The notes: a model not told the origin generated them from the sequence alone. 56,222 nt of DNA from Methanobrevibacter sp. (GCF_017468685.1 NZ_JAFUHT010000049.1:1-56222); one strand, 5' to 3'. Positions 1-8,777 are shown, counted from the first letter of the stretch. Numbers and translations: made by a program.

Positions 1-213
1 ACTTTAAAATCTGAAGGAAAAGCTTTGGCTAAAAAGAAAATCACTTTAACTGTCAAAGGTAAAACTTTCAAAGCTAAAACCAATTCAAAAGGTGTGGCTA
101 CAATTAAAGTTAAACTTAATAAAAGAGGAACTTTCAAGTACAAAGTGAAATTCGCTGGTGATGGAGCTTACAAAGCAATCAGTAAAAAAGGTAAAATTGT
201 AATCAAAAAATAG
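1..213 (+). CDS. Adhesin-like surface protein, C-terminal fragment (cut by window edge)
   Basis: The reading frame is open from base 1 and ends with TAG at 211-213, so this is the 3' end of a longer gene; the TTG at 25 is an internal codon, not a start. The 70 visible residues are very Lys-rich and form an Ig-like beta-sandwich pattern (KGKTFKAKTNSKG, then FAGDGAYKA, then KKGKIVIKK). The same module ends the adhesins at 350-4117 and 47829-53099, which supports the call. In such proteins the basic C-terminal domain is thought to hold the protein on the pseudomurein wall; that role is inference. The stop codon sits inside a terminator hairpin. Confidence 0.85.
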   Translation, partial: TLKSEGKALAKKKITLTVKGKTFKAKTNSKGVATIKVKLNKRGTFKYKVKFAGDGAYKAISKKGKIVIKK

Positions 214-240
214 GGATTAATTTCTCTATTTTATTTTTTT
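208..240 (+). terminator. Intrinsic terminator hairpin overlapping the stop codon
   Basis: A 9-bp stem (208-216 with 223-231, one G-U pair) is followed by a run of T to 240. The TAG stop of the upstream adhesin lies in the left arm. Nearly the same hairpin follows the next adhesin at 4112-4135. Confidence 0.65.
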
Positions 241-349
241 TTAAGATTTTCTCATTTTTTCAAACTTTTTGGAAAAACTTATATTATTATTTTTAATAAA
301 TATATTATCTAAATAATAAAATATTATTAAAAATTATTAAGGTAGGACA

Positions 350-3300
350 ATGATTAATAAAAAATTTTTTCTAATTATTTTAACATTTGTTCTCATCATT
401 AATGTTAGTATGGTCTTTGCTGAAGACACTAATGATTTAAATCAAACTACTGATGATACGGACATATTATCTATTGATGATGAGAGTGTTGGCTTGCAGG
501 AGATTGAATCGTCTTCTGTCGATGAAAAATTATCTGATTCTCATGAAGATATTTTAAAAGATGGGGTCATAAGCGACGACATCCCTCTTGTTGAGAAAGG
601 TGTTGTTTCAGGAGGTGTGGATTTAACAGCTACACATCCATGGGCGCCTAGTGATAGTGTTAACGGTAATCACGGTGGAATAACTTATTTAATACCGTCA
701 GAAGCCACTGACATTAAGTTCGCATATGTTTATGTTAATATTTATGCGGGAAGTGCACAGCCAACTTATGATATAATTGCAAATACTACTATAACCACTG
801 CTAATGCCACTTCTACTCATTCAGAATATTTATGGTATCCAAATGGGGTAATTGACGGTACAAGATTTGTTTTAAATGATTATATAGATAAAGTCTATTC
901 TGATTATATGATCTTTTATAATATAACAGATATTGTTCAAGGATTGAATGGGACTTCAGTGTCTGTTGATGTTCTTTCCCTGCCTGGAAGCAAACAATTC
1001 GACGGCAGAATTAAGTTGGTATCTTTAATTCTTGCATATGATGATGGTGATGATGATGAGGTCTTCTACCAGTTCAATGCAGGTCAAGCATGGACTAATG
1101 CCAAGACCGGTGTTTCTTTTGATGCAGGTGAAATTGAATTAGGGGAAAATGGTAAAGCAACTCTTACAAATATTGGACTTTCAAGCAATGATGCGTTTTA
1201 TGAGTTGAATGGTATGCCTCTAATTTCTCAGGAGGATTATGGAGATGTTTACATTGATGGAAGTTATTACCAATATCACGAGTGGGATTTAACTGACCTA
1301 TTTGAACCTGAGTTTTATTTGGAATGCACAGCCAGTTCTTCCGGATGGGCTTCATTTAAAGAAGCCATGTCCCTTTTGGTCGTTGACAACAGCTTTTATT
1401 CTAGAGATGATGCTGGTAGCGATGAACTCTCATTCAGAACAGAGTATTCATTAGGTACCACTCCAATCATCCTTGTTTATGCAGGTACCAATAATACCAT
1501 AACAGCTTCCGTTAAAGTGAATAACGCAGGAAATTATAACCTTAAGTTATTGGCTGATGGTGTGGAAGTGGATAGCGTTAACGTTAATTTGCAAAAATTG
1601 GTGGCTACAACCGTTCATCTCACTGATCCTACAATCAGGGCTGTTGATAAAAACACTGATTATAAGGCAAATCATGATAAAACTAATTACACTTTATTAT
1701 TGTATTATGATGGGGAAATAGTCAATTCGTTTTCAAGTCTCATTCCGGTTCTCTACAATGGTCTTTTAAGTAAAGATCTCGCATATGAATCAGGTTATGA
1801 CATTCCATTCTCATACAATGCTTCAATCACTGGAGATATTGTAGTTGATGTTAAAGATGAGAACACATACTTGAATAGAAAAGATTTAAACAGAACAGAT
1901 GTTTGGAATCTGGAATTGCCTAGCGGTTCTAATCTTGTTAGGGCATTTATTTATGTTCCTTATAATTACTATATTCCAAATTATCTCAATAACATTACTG
2001 AAGATGAAAATCTGATTGAGGCCACATTCAACGGAAACAAATTGAACGTATGCGGATATTATAGGGATCAATCCAATATTCTTCATGCATTTACAACTGA
2101 ATATCCTTATGCAGTATATGGATATGGTGTTTTCATTTATGATGTGACTGACTATCTTAGAAATGGTGACAATACATTGTTCCTCAAGAAATTTGATGAA
2201 TATCCTGCATTAAATCCAAGCACCCTGGTATACATGTATAACATGACAGGTAGCGATACTGTAAAATTTATTTATATAGACAATACTGCAGATATTCTTG
2301 AAAACTCTTACAATGTGGCCAACAGGCCAGTCGAATTGAATACCAGATTCAATGTCAGTTCCGAATTGGTTCAATCTGCGGACCTTTACGTTTTTGCTGC
2401 AACAGACGATTCCGGTGATGATGCATACATTGTTTTTAATGGTGAAAAAACCAAATGGACAATTGAAGGCAGACAAACCTCTTTTAAAAAGTTAAATATT
2501 AAAAGAACAGTTAAGGATATCAACAATGTCACTGTTGGTGCCTATTCCAATATGCCGGGGTACAGAATCTTTGCATTGCAGCAAATAATGGTGTTAACCA
2601 AAAAAATACAGACTTCTGTTTCTTCAATAAACACTGAATATGATAATGTTGTCTTTGCGGGCAATTCTAACAAAGTATACATCGAAATTAAAAACACAAG
2701 AAGTGGCGAGTTTACAGTTAAGCTGTATGCGGATGATGTCTTCATAGGTTCACAGGATATTATTCTAAATGGAAAAAGCACTACAATATCATTAATTGAC
2801 CCAACAATCAGGCCGATTGATGAAAATACAGTTTATGGTGCTACTAATGATAAAGTCAACTACACTGCTCAAATAATATTCAATGGGGAAAAGATTAGTT
2901 CATATTCAATTAATGCTCCTATATTATATGATGGTTACTTGGGAAAAGATTTATCCTATCCTTCAAATGCATTTAATCCTTTCTTTAATGGAACAATAAC
3001 CGGAGATATTGTAATTGATATCAAGGATTACAATTCCTATCTGGATAATTACGGCACTTCCAGGACAGATGCATGGACTGTAACCTTGCCTGCCAATTCC
3101 GCCCTTGTAAAATCATTAATATATGTGCCTTATAATTACTTCAACCCTAATGAAGGATTAACCGAAAATTTAAGCATGTTTTCAACAAGATTCAATGATG
3201 TTGAAATAACTCCTATTATGCTGTACAGGGATCAAATCAACTTTGGAAGAGAAGCTGACTATGGATATGGTGTCTTGGTTTATGATGTAAGCCAATTAAT

Positions 3301-4117
3301 TAAGGCAGGTTCCAATTCATTTGCTTTAACTAAAAAATCAAACATTCCATTTGTTTATCCGTCAACCCTAATTTATATGTACAATACAACAGGAAGCAAA
3401 ACCATTAAGGATGTTTACATTTCAAATGATGCAGATTTGCTCTCTTTCGTTGATTTCAATGATTTGAATAGGGAAGTTAAGGTGGATTCTGTATTTAATG
3501 TTAACTCTAGTGGGAAAGTAGATGCTAAACTGTATATTTTTGCTGCTGGTGCTCAAAAGGGTGAAGGTAATGTTATTTTCAATAACATGTTAAATGAAGA
3601 TGTTTGGAATGGAAATTCCAATTCCACAGATTTGTATGTCTTAGATGTCACCAATTCAATTGGGGATGCCAATTCAGTATCATTTATTTCAACCAATTCT
3701 TATTTATTGGCATTGCAACAGATTATTGTAATTACTAAAGAAGCTCCTAAGGAGGACGATACTTCTACAAACACTACTCCGGGAGATTCCACTAATCCTG
3801 ATACCAATAAACAAGGCACTGCTAAAGTAACCAAAAAAGCAACTAAAATAACTGCTAAAAAGAAAAAATTCAAGGCAAAAACCAAAATTAAAAAATACTC
3901 AATTACCTTAAAATCCGGTAATAAAGCTGTTAAAAAGGTTAAAGTTACTATTAAAATAGGTAAGAAAACTTACACTGCAAAAACCAACAGTAAGGGTAAA
4001 GCAACCTTTAAAATTAAGAAACTAACCAAAAAAGGCAAATATAATGCAGTTATTAAGTTTAAAGGAAACAGTGCTTACAAAGCATCAAGTAAAAAAGTGA
4101 AAATAACTATTAAATAG
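350..4117 (+). CDS. Large secreted adhesin-like protein with three DUF3344-type repeats
   Basis: A 1255-residue exported surface protein. Residues 1-25 form a signal peptide (KK, hydrophobic core, cleavage near VFA-ED). After an acidic linker come three related blocks of about 300-350 residues, starting near residues 85, 480 and 860. Blocks two and three share ITGDIVVDVKD/ITGDIVIDIKD, then DVWNLELP/DAWTVTLP, then FIYVPYNYY/LIYVPYNYF, and each ends in a short CARDB-like strand segment (LLADGVEVDSV; LYADDVFIGSQ). This pattern matches DUF3344 of methanogen surface proteins. The last ~95 residues are a Lys-rich Ig-like domain. N-x-S/T sequons are frequent. There is no C-terminal membrane anchor. 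The start has AAGGTAGGACA just upstream and a TATA-like stretch near 297-309. Ligand unknown. Confidence 0.88.
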   Translation: MINKKFFLIILTFVLIINVSMVFAEDTNDLNQTTDDTDILSIDDESVGLQEIESSSVDEKLSDSHEDILKDGVISDDIPLVEKGVVSGGVDLTATHPWAPSDSVNGNHGGITYLIPSEATDIKFAYVYVNIYAGSAQPTYDIIANTTITTANATSTHSEYLWYPNGVIDGTRFVLNDYIDKVYSDYMIFYNITDIVQGLNGTSVSVDVLSLPGSKQFDGRIKLVSLILAYDDGDDDEVFYQFNAGQAWTNAKTGVSFDAGEIELGENGKATLTNIGLSSNDAFYELNGMPLISQEDYGDVYIDGSYYQYHEWDLTDLFEPEFYLECTASSSGWASFKEAMSLLVVDNSFYSRDDAGSDELSFRTEYSLGTTPIILVYAGTNNTITASVKVNNAGNYNLKLLADGVEVDSVNVNLQKLVATTVHLTDPTIRAVDKNTDYKANHDKTNYTLLLYYDGEIVNSFSSLIPVLYNGLLSKDLAYESGYDIPFSYNASITGDIVVDVKDENTYLNRKDLNRTDVWNLELPSGSNLVRAFIYVPYNYYIPNYLNNITEDENLIEATFNGNKLNVCGYYRDQSNILHAFTTEYPYAVYGYGVFIYDVTDYLRNGDNTLFLKKFDEYPALNPSTLVYMYNMTGSDTVKFIYIDNTADILENSYNVANRPVELNTRFNVSSELVQSADLYVFAATDDSGDDAYIVFNGEKTKWTIEGRQTSFKKLNIKRTVKDINNVTVGAYSNMPGYRIFALQQIMVLTKKIQTSVSSINTEYDNVVFAGNSNKVYIEIKNTRSGEFTVKLYADDVFIGSQDIILNGKSTTISLIDPTIRPIDENTVYGATNDKVNYTAQIIFNGEKISSYSINAPILYDGYLGKDLSYPSNAFNPFFNGTITGDIVIDIKDYNSYLDNYGTSRTDAWTVTLPANSALVKSLIYVPYNYFNPNEGLTENLSMFSTRFNDVEITPIMLYRDQINFGREADYGYGVLVYDVSQLIKAGSNSFALTKKSNIPFVYPSTLIYMYNTTGSKTIKDVYISNDADLLSFVDFNDLNREVKVDSVFNVNSSGKVDAKLYIFAAGAQKGEGNVIFNNMLNEDVWNGNSNSTDLYVLDVTNSIGDANSVSFISTNSYLLALQQIIVITKEAPKEDDTSTNTTPGDSTNPDTNKQGTAKVTKKATKITAKKKKFKAKTKIKKYSITLKSGNKAVKKVKVTIKIGKKTYTAKTNSKGKATFKIKKLTKKGKYNAVIKFKGNSAYKASSKKVKITIK

Positions 4118-4147
4118 AGATTTATTTCTCTATTTATTCTATTTTTT
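4112..4147 (+). terminator. Intrinsic terminator of the DUF3344 adhesin
   Basis: A perfect 9-bp stem, AAATAGAGA (4112-4120) with TCTCTATTT (4127-4135), is followed by T-rich DNA. The TAG stop (4115-4117) lies in the left arm. Confidence 0.7.
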
Positions 4148-4185
4148 AATAAAATATTTTAATTGATTTGGCTAAAACTATCTTC

Positions 4186-4761
4186 ATGAAAGTTTTTGGA
4201 ATCTGTGCAAGTCCCCGTAAGAGCACAACAGAATATATTTTAACACAGGCACTAAAAAAATTAAATTGTGAAACAGAAATGTTTACATGTAATGGTAAAG
4301 ATTTAAAGCCATGTCTTCATTGTGACTATTGTCTTGAAAACAAGAAATGCATCATACAGGACGATATGGGTGAGGTATATGAGAATCTTCAAAGCGCTGA
4401 CGGAATCATTCTGGCAACTCCCGTGCAATCCGGATCAATATCAGCAAACCTCTCAATAATTATGGACAGGACACGGGCATTGGAAGCTATTGATTATAAT
4501 TTGCTAAGAGGAAAAATCGGAATGAGCATTGCAGTTGGAGGGGACCGAACCGGCGGGCAGGATTTCGCCCACATGTCAAATATAACTTACTTCATGATAC
4601 ATGGTATCATTCCTGTCAGTGGAGGACCATTCGGTTCCAATTTGGGAGCATCTTTCTGGTCACAGGATTCAATAGATGAAATTAAAAAAGACGAGTATGG
4701 AATGGAGTCATTAAACAGGACTTTGCGGGAATTTGAAAATTTCCTAAATAAATATATTTAA
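4186..4761 (+). CDS. Iron-sulfur flavoprotein (NADPH-dependent FMN reductase family)
   Basis: A 191-residue flavodoxin-fold protein. The N-terminal beta strand and FMN phosphate loop are visible (VFGICASPRKSTTEYI). A compact cysteine motif follows: Cys43-x2-Cys46-x2-Cys49-x5-Cys55. This is the spacing of the [4Fe-4S] site in archaeal Isf proteins, which pass electrons between ferredoxin and FMN and have been linked to O2/peroxide detoxification in methanogens. Residues TPVQSGSISANLSIIMDRT form the second flavin loop. I place the start at the ATG at 4186; the in-frame TTG at 4168 has no better signal. A TATA-like stretch (about 4148-4160) lies ~26-30 bases upstream, so the mRNA may be leaderless. 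Physiological partner unknown. Confidence 0.8.
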   Translation: MKVFGICASPRKSTTEYILTQALKKLNCETEMFTCNGKDLKPCLHCDYCLENKKCIIQDDMGEVYENLQSADGIILATPVQSGSISANLSIIMDRTRALEAIDYNLLRGKIGMSIAVGGDRTGGQDFAHMSNITYFMIHGIIPVSGGPFGSNLGASFWSQDSIDEIKKDEYGMESLNRTLREFENFLNKYI

Positions 4762-4810
4762 ATATCAAAATCAATTTATATTAATAATAACTGATTTTTA
4801 AGGTTAGATT

Positions 4811-6370
4811 ATGGCAAATAAGTTAGTAAGGGGTAGTTTGATAATTCTTATAGGTAACATTATCTTCCGTTTGGGAGGTTATGTCTATCGTTTTTTAATG
4901 GCGATACTCCTAGGGCCTACCGCTTATGGTATTTTGGGAATTACTCTGCCGTTTCAAGGAATTTTCCAGACATTATCTGCAGGAGGTCTTCCTCCAGCTA
5001 TTGCAAAATATGTTGCGGAATATGAAGCCGTTGATGAAAAGGATATGGCTCGTCAAACCATCTATACGGCCTTGAAGATAATGGTATTTCTGGGACTGTT
5101 CTTTGGAGTGCTGATGATATTTGTTGTAGCACCTTGGCTTGCCTACAACTATCTTGGAAAGCCTGCTGCATTGGTTCCTTTGCAGATTGTCGGTTTAATC
5201 ACTCCTTTCAGTGTTATTGTTGGCGCTTTTAGAGGAGCATTCCAGGGAGTTTACAAGATGGAGTATATTGTATATACTCGTGCTGTTGAGCAACTCGGTA
5301 TGATTTTATGTGCTACTGCATTTGTCTTAATTGGTCTTTCAACCGTGGGGGCATTGTGGGGTACTGTTTTAGGTTATTCCCTATCAGTTGTTGCTGCAGT
5401 ATATATTTTCAAATTCCATATGGGCAAATACATTCCAAAAGCTAGTGATGATTTTATTTTTACCAGAAAAGACGAGTTAAAACTTGCAGGAACCTTAGTT
5501 AAGTTTTCAATACCTGTTATTATCACTGCTATTGCAGAAATGCTTATCTATAACATTTGTACCATTGTTATGGGCAGATTTTTAACCTTTGCTGACATAG
5601 GATTTTTCGCTGCGGCCGATCCTATAGCACGTTTGCCGTTAATCATATCCATTTCCATTGCAACTACAATTTTACCTGCTTCATCCGAGGCTTTCAAGCT
5701 TAAGGATACCAGTTCTTTGCAAAAATATGTTTCTGAAGCTTATAAATTGTCATTGTTGTTTGTTGTTCCGATGTGTGTTGGCCTGGCGCTCTTTGCTTCC
5801 CCTACATTAAGGATTTTGTACTTTAAGAATCCGGCTTATGTTGCAGGGGCATCAGCACTGGCAATCCTGTCAATCGGTATGACATTCTATTCAATATTTG
5901 CTATTTCAACCAGTATCATTCAGGGTATTGGTAATCCAAGAATTCCAATGTATATTTTAGTTGGCGGAGCAATTGTTACCGGTGTCTTGAATTGGATTAT
6001 GGTTCCTACCATGGGTATTGCAGGCGGTGCACTCGCTACCAGTATCGCATGCTTGCTGATGATGATTCCATGTGTGTATTTTGTATTCAGGTTAACTAAA
6101 ACAAAGTCACCAACAGCTTCAATCGTTAAAATAATTGTTGCGTCATTGATTATGGGTGTTTTTGCATTTTTCATTCCAAAAACCACATTATGGTTATTCC
6201 CAGGAATCTTTGCATGTGTTGTAGTTTATTTCTTTGCATTGATATTGGTCAAATTCTTCCAAAAGGATGATATCGAAAGCTTAAGAAGGTTTTCATCTAA
6301 ATTCGGACCATTGGCTAAGATTGCAGATAAGCTTTTAAATTTCGTTGAAAAATTGGAATTCAGAGACTGA
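4811..6370 (+). CDS. Polysaccharide/lipid-linked oligosaccharide flippase (MOP superfamily, SpoVB/Wzx-like)
   Basis: A 519-residue integral membrane protein with about 14 hydrophobic segments spread over its whole length, typical of the MOP superfamily. The N-terminus (RGSLIILIGNIIFRLGGYVYR, then LLGPTAYGILG) is the usual first-helix pair of the polysaccharide-synthesis/SpoVB group. Members flip undecaprenyl-linked sugars or wall precursors. In a pseudomurein-walled methanogen the likely cargo is a wall or glycan intermediate; that is inference. The start has AAGGTTAGATT just before the ATG. The gene stands alone: 49 bases separate it from the flavoprotein and 118 from the regulator. Confidence 0.85.
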   Translation: MANKLVRGSLIILIGNIIFRLGGYVYRFLMAILLGPTAYGILGITLPFQGIFQTLSAGGLPPAIAKYVAEYEAVDEKDMARQTIYTALKIMVFLGLFFGVLMIFVVAPWLAYNYLGKPAALVPLQIVGLITPFSVIVGAFRGAFQGVYKMEYIVYTRAVEQLGMILCATAFVLIGLSTVGALWGTVLGYSLSVVAAVYIFKFHMGKYIPKASDDFIFTRKDELKLAGTLVKFSIPVIITAIAEMLIYNICTIVMGRFLTFADIGFFAAADPIARLPLIISISIATTILPASSEAFKLKDTSSLQKYVSEAYKLSLLFVVPMCVGLALFASPTLRILYFKNPAYVAGASALAILSIGMTFYSIFAISTSIIQGIGNPRIPMYILVGGAIVTGVLNWIMVPTMGIAGGALATSIACLLMMIPCVYFVFRLTKTKSPTASIVKIIVASLIMGVFAFFIPKTTLWLFPGIFACVVVYFFALILVKFFQKDDIESLRRFSSKFGPLAKIADKLLNFVEKLEFRD

Positions 6371-6488
6371 TTTTTCGATATGAATTTTTTTTTGAAATTA
6401 TTTTCGAGTTTAATAATTTGAATCAAATAGTAAATTTATTTAAATAAGATAAATAAATATATTATCATTATATTTCGGGGGATTTTAT

Positions 6489-7181
6489 ATGACTGATGTG
6501 AGTGCAGGTGTTGAATATAAGATTAATGTAGACGGCAACTCATTTTTGCTTGACAGTAAAAAATACAATTTGTTAGAATCTATTTTAGAAACAGGTTCTC
6601 TAACAGCAGCTGCTAAGGAAATAAATGTTTCTTATAGAACTGCATTAAATTATATTGAAAAAATCGAGTCAACACTTGATGTTAAAGTTGTAAATACCAC
6701 TAAAGGTGGAAAAGGCGGAGGTGGAGGAACCTCATTAACTGAAGAGGGTTACTCTATCCTAAAAGAATGTAAAAAGATTAATGCTATTATGGAACTTCAC
6801 AAAGATGTGAATGAGATTGAAGCTGAAATTGTGGATATTAATGATGTCAAAGGCGTAATGACCATTAAGATGAATGAGTTTGAGATTAATGCTCCATTAA
6901 ATAGGAATTATGAAGTTGGCGATCATATACTGGCTTTAATCAGTTATGACAATATCTTTTTGATGCTGGAACCACAAACCTCAAGTATTCGTAATATTTT
7001 AAAAGGCCAAATTGTTGAAATGAAACTTGAAGGCGAAATCATTCGTGTTAAGGTCAATGTTGGCGGCGTTATTTTATGCAGTGACATTACAGTTTCAGCG
7101 GAAAAAGAATTGAATCTCAATATTGGTAAGGAAATTTATATTGGATTTAAGGCTATGTCTGTTGCTACTTTAAAGTTATAG
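6489..7181 (+). CDS. ModE-type transcriptional regulator (winged HTH plus two TOBE-like domains)
   Basis: A 230-residue protein. Residues ~15-85 form a LysR/ModE-like winged helix: GSLTAAAKEINVSYRTALNY is the HTH, followed by the Gly-rich GGKGGGGG wing and SLTEEG, as in ModE. Residues ~108-160 and ~168-228 are two small beta-barrel (TOBE-type) segments that bind molybdate or tungstate in ModE proteins. It therefore probably senses an oxyanion needed for tungsto- or molybdopterin enzymes such as formylmethanofuran dehydrogenase. No transporter genes lie nearby, so the ligand is not shown by context. An SD-like GGGGG (6477-6481) precedes the ATG. The ferredoxin gene follows within 10 bases and is probably cotranscribed. 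Confidence 0.82.
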   Translation: MTDVSAGVEYKINVDGNSFLLDSKKYNLLESILETGSLTAAAKEINVSYRTALNYIEKIESTLDVKVVNTTKGGKGGGGGTSLTEEGYSILKECKKINAIMELHKDVNEIEAEIVDINDVKGVMTIKMNEFEINAPLNRNYEVGDHILALISYDNIFLMLEPQTSSIRNILKGQIVEMKLEGEIIRVKVNVGGVILCSDITVSAEKELNLNIGKEIYIGFKAMSVATLKL

Positions 7182-7190
7182 GTGATTATC

Positions 7191-7394
7191 ATGCCGTTGC
7201 AGATTTTAGTTGATGAGGAGAAATGTATTGGTTGCGGAGAGTGTGCGGAGATTTGCCCCAAGTCTGCTAAAATTTGGAAAGTTGACAGGGTTGCACATAT
7301 ATTGGATTTGAGATATTGTCATGTCTGTACAATATGTGCAATGAAATGCCCTACAGATTGCATTACAATTATACGTCCGGGTGAAGATGCCTGA
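7191..7394 (+). CDS. Ferredoxin, 2x[4Fe-4S]
   Basis: A 67-residue polyferredoxin-type electron carrier with two complete Cys-x2-Cys-x2-Cys-x3-Cys motifs (CIGCGECAEIC and CHVCTICAMKC), each followed by Pro. It shuttles low-potential electrons in the cytoplasm; the partner enzyme is not shown. I use the ATG at 7191 because AGGTGAT (7180-7186) sits exactly 4 bases before it. The GTG at 7182 lies inside that SD and would add only three residues. It is tightly coupled to the upstream ModE-like gene. Confidence 0.9.
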   Translation: MPLQILVDEEKCIGCGECAEICPKSAKIWKVDRVAHILDLRYCHVCTICAMKCPTDCITIIRPGEDA

Positions 7395-7433
7395 ATTATT
7401 GAAGCTAAAATTAATTATTTTATAGGTTAGATC

Positions 7434-8012
7434 ATGTCAAGAATTTCAAATCTTTCAAGAAAAACATCAGAAACTGATATTACAGTAAAAATGAATTTGG
7501 ATGGTAAGGGAGTTTATAACATATCCACTGGTGTAAACTTCTTTAATCACATGTTGGAATCATTTTCCAAGCATTCCATGATTGATTTGGGCATCAAAGC
7601 AGTGGGAGATGTTGAAATTGATGACCACCACACTATTGAAGATGTGGGAATTATTTTAGGTGAGGCGTTTCTAGAGGCTATTGGCGATAAGAAGGGCATA
7701 AAAAGAATGGCCCATGCAATTGTTCCGATGGATGAATCCGTATCCACTGTTGCAGTTGATATAAGCGGCCGCAGCTATTGCAACATGAAATTGGATTTTA
7801 AAAATGAAAAGATAGGTGACATGACCTCCGATATTGTCATTCACTTTTTTGAGTCATTCGCTTCCAGTGCAAAATTAAACATTTACGGTACAGTTGAAGG
7901 TGCAAACGATCACCACAAGGCTGAAGCGGTATTCAAGGCATTTGCAAAGGCTTTAAAGGAAGCTATTAAAATAGAGCATGATCAGATTCCTTCTACAAAA
8001 GGAGTCATATAA
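7434..8012 (+). CDS. hisB: Imidazoleglycerol-phosphate dehydratase
   Basis: HisB catalyses dehydration of imidazoleglycerol phosphate to imidazoleacetol phosphate, step six of histidine synthesis. At 192 residues it has the length of the monofunctional archaeal/fungal type. Both metal-binding signatures are present: [11 protein letters not shown] near residue 63 and [14 protein letters not shown] near residue 162, which bind Mn and form the active site in the 24-mer. The N-terminus ([15 protein letters not shown]) is typical. GGTTAGATC precedes the ATG. Other his genes in the window (hisI and hisS at 27859-29565) are 20 kb away, so the pathway is scattered. Confidence 0.95.
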   Translation: MSRISNLSRKTSETDITVKMNLDGKGVYNISTGVNFFNHMLESFSKHSMIDLGIKAVGDVEIDDHHTIEDVGIILGEAFLEAIGDKKGIKRMAHAIVPMDESVSTVAVDISGRSYCNMKLDFKNEKIGDMTSDIVIHFFESFASSAKLNIYGTVEGANDHHKAEAVFKAFAKALKEAIKIEHDQIPSTKGVI

Positions 8013-8033
8013 CTCCTTTTTTAATTTTTTCAA
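7997..8033 (+). terminator. hisB terminator
   Basis: The stem AAAAGGAGT (7997-8005) pairs with ACTCCTTTT (8012-8020), followed by a T-rich run. The hisB stop codon lies within the hairpin. Confidence 0.7.
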
Positions 8034-8227
8034 CTTGATTAAATCGTTAAATAATTAAATTCTATTAAATTGGGCCTAATTATATTTTAGTTTTATTTAT
8101 TGAAGTTTTTTTTAGGACTGTTATTTCTTTTCTGATTTTCTTGTTATTTTAACTAGTTTATTTTATTTTAAATTATTTTTTTTTTAATTTCATGTAAATT
8201 GTTTTTACTTTGGAATATTGACTTAAA

Positions 8228-8270
8228 CTTGTAAAATTGCTTTCATTTACAACAAAAACTATTTAAAATC
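8228..8270 (+). promoter_or_regulatory. Palindromic site next to BRE/TATA; copy A of an element also at 53236
   Basis: TTGTAAA and TTTACAA form 7-bp inverted arms around a 10-base spacer (8229-8252). They are followed at once by a BRE/TATA-like CAAAAACTATTTAAA. About 40 bases here match the sequence before the AAA-ATPase gene at 53339 with only a few differences. This suggests a shared DNA-binding regulator acting at the promoter. No intact gene starts at the expected distance; the nearest is the antitoxin at 8514. Confidence 0.55.
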
Positions 8271-8478
8271 TAAAATTGAATGTTTTGCTTGATATTTGTT
8301 TATATTATTCTAAATAAGAATATATTCAAATTAATGGGAGGTATAAATAATCTCTTAATCGGCTTAAAGAATATATTATCGGTGTTTTAAAAAATAAAGA
8401 AATTATTGTGAGGTATAGTTAATTGAAGAGTTTTGATATTAATGAGGTATTGTTCAAGATTATGGAAACTTATTTATA

Positions 8479-8493
8479 GTATACTGAGTATAC
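8479..8493. promoter_or_regulatory. Putative operator of the toxin-antitoxin operon
   Basis: A perfect 7-bp inverted repeat with one central base, GTATACT-G-AGTATAC, lies 20 bases before the antitoxin start. RelB-type antitoxins usually bind such a palindrome to repress their own operon; binding here is inference. Confidence 0.55.
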
Positions 8494-8513
8494 CATATAT
8501 TTGAGGAATCAAA

Positions 8514-8777
8514 ATGATGACTAAAACTATTAAAATATCCGAAAAAACACATAAATTATTGTCTGAACTTGCATCTAAAAATGAAACTTTCAATGATGTA
8601 ATCTCTTTTTTAATCAATTATTATTATGAAAATGAAGAGTTTAGTGATGAAGAAGCGAAATATTACAATGAGCAAATCGAAAAATTTGAAAATGGAAACA
8701 GGGATGATGTATCTAAAGTCACTTTATCTGATTTAGAAAAACGAATATCAAAATTAGAAAAAGAGCTTAAAAAATGA
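8514..8777 (+). CDS. Antitoxin of a type II toxin-antitoxin pair (RelB/RHH-like)
   Basis: An 87-residue acidic protein. The N-terminal ~40 residues (KTIKISEKTHKLLSELASKNETFNDVI) are the strand-helix-helix of an archaeal ribbon-helix-helix antitoxin. The C-terminal half is charged and coiled-coil-like (LEKRISKLEKELKK), suitable for wrapping the toxin. The stop overlaps the toxin start by 4 bases (ATGA), the usual coupled arrangement. TTGAGGA about 8 bases upstream serves as SD; ATG 8514 and 8517 are equally possible. A palindrome at 8479-8493 is the likely autoregulatory operator. Confidence 0.8.
   Translation: MMTKTIKISEKTHKLLSELASKNETFNDVISFLINYYYENEEFSDEEAKYYNEQIEKFENGNRDDVSKVTLSDLEKRISKLEKELKK

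Larger units (their letters stand above)
8013..8513. other. 501-base AT-rich gap: promoter-like element plus possible decayed ORF
   Basis: No intact gene. It contains the palindrome/promoter element at 8228-8270, an SD-like GGGAGGT near 8336-8342, and after that short open stretches interrupted by stops (a ~20-codon stretch ending near 8422 and an 18-codon stretch ending near 8479). These look more like a decayed accessory gene than coding sequence; no family is recognisable. Confidence 0.4.

Noticed and set aside
25-213. Short ORF starting at 25 as a complete small gene
   Set aside because: The frame is open from base 1 and the product matches the C-terminal domain of adhesins; the TTG at 25 is internal.
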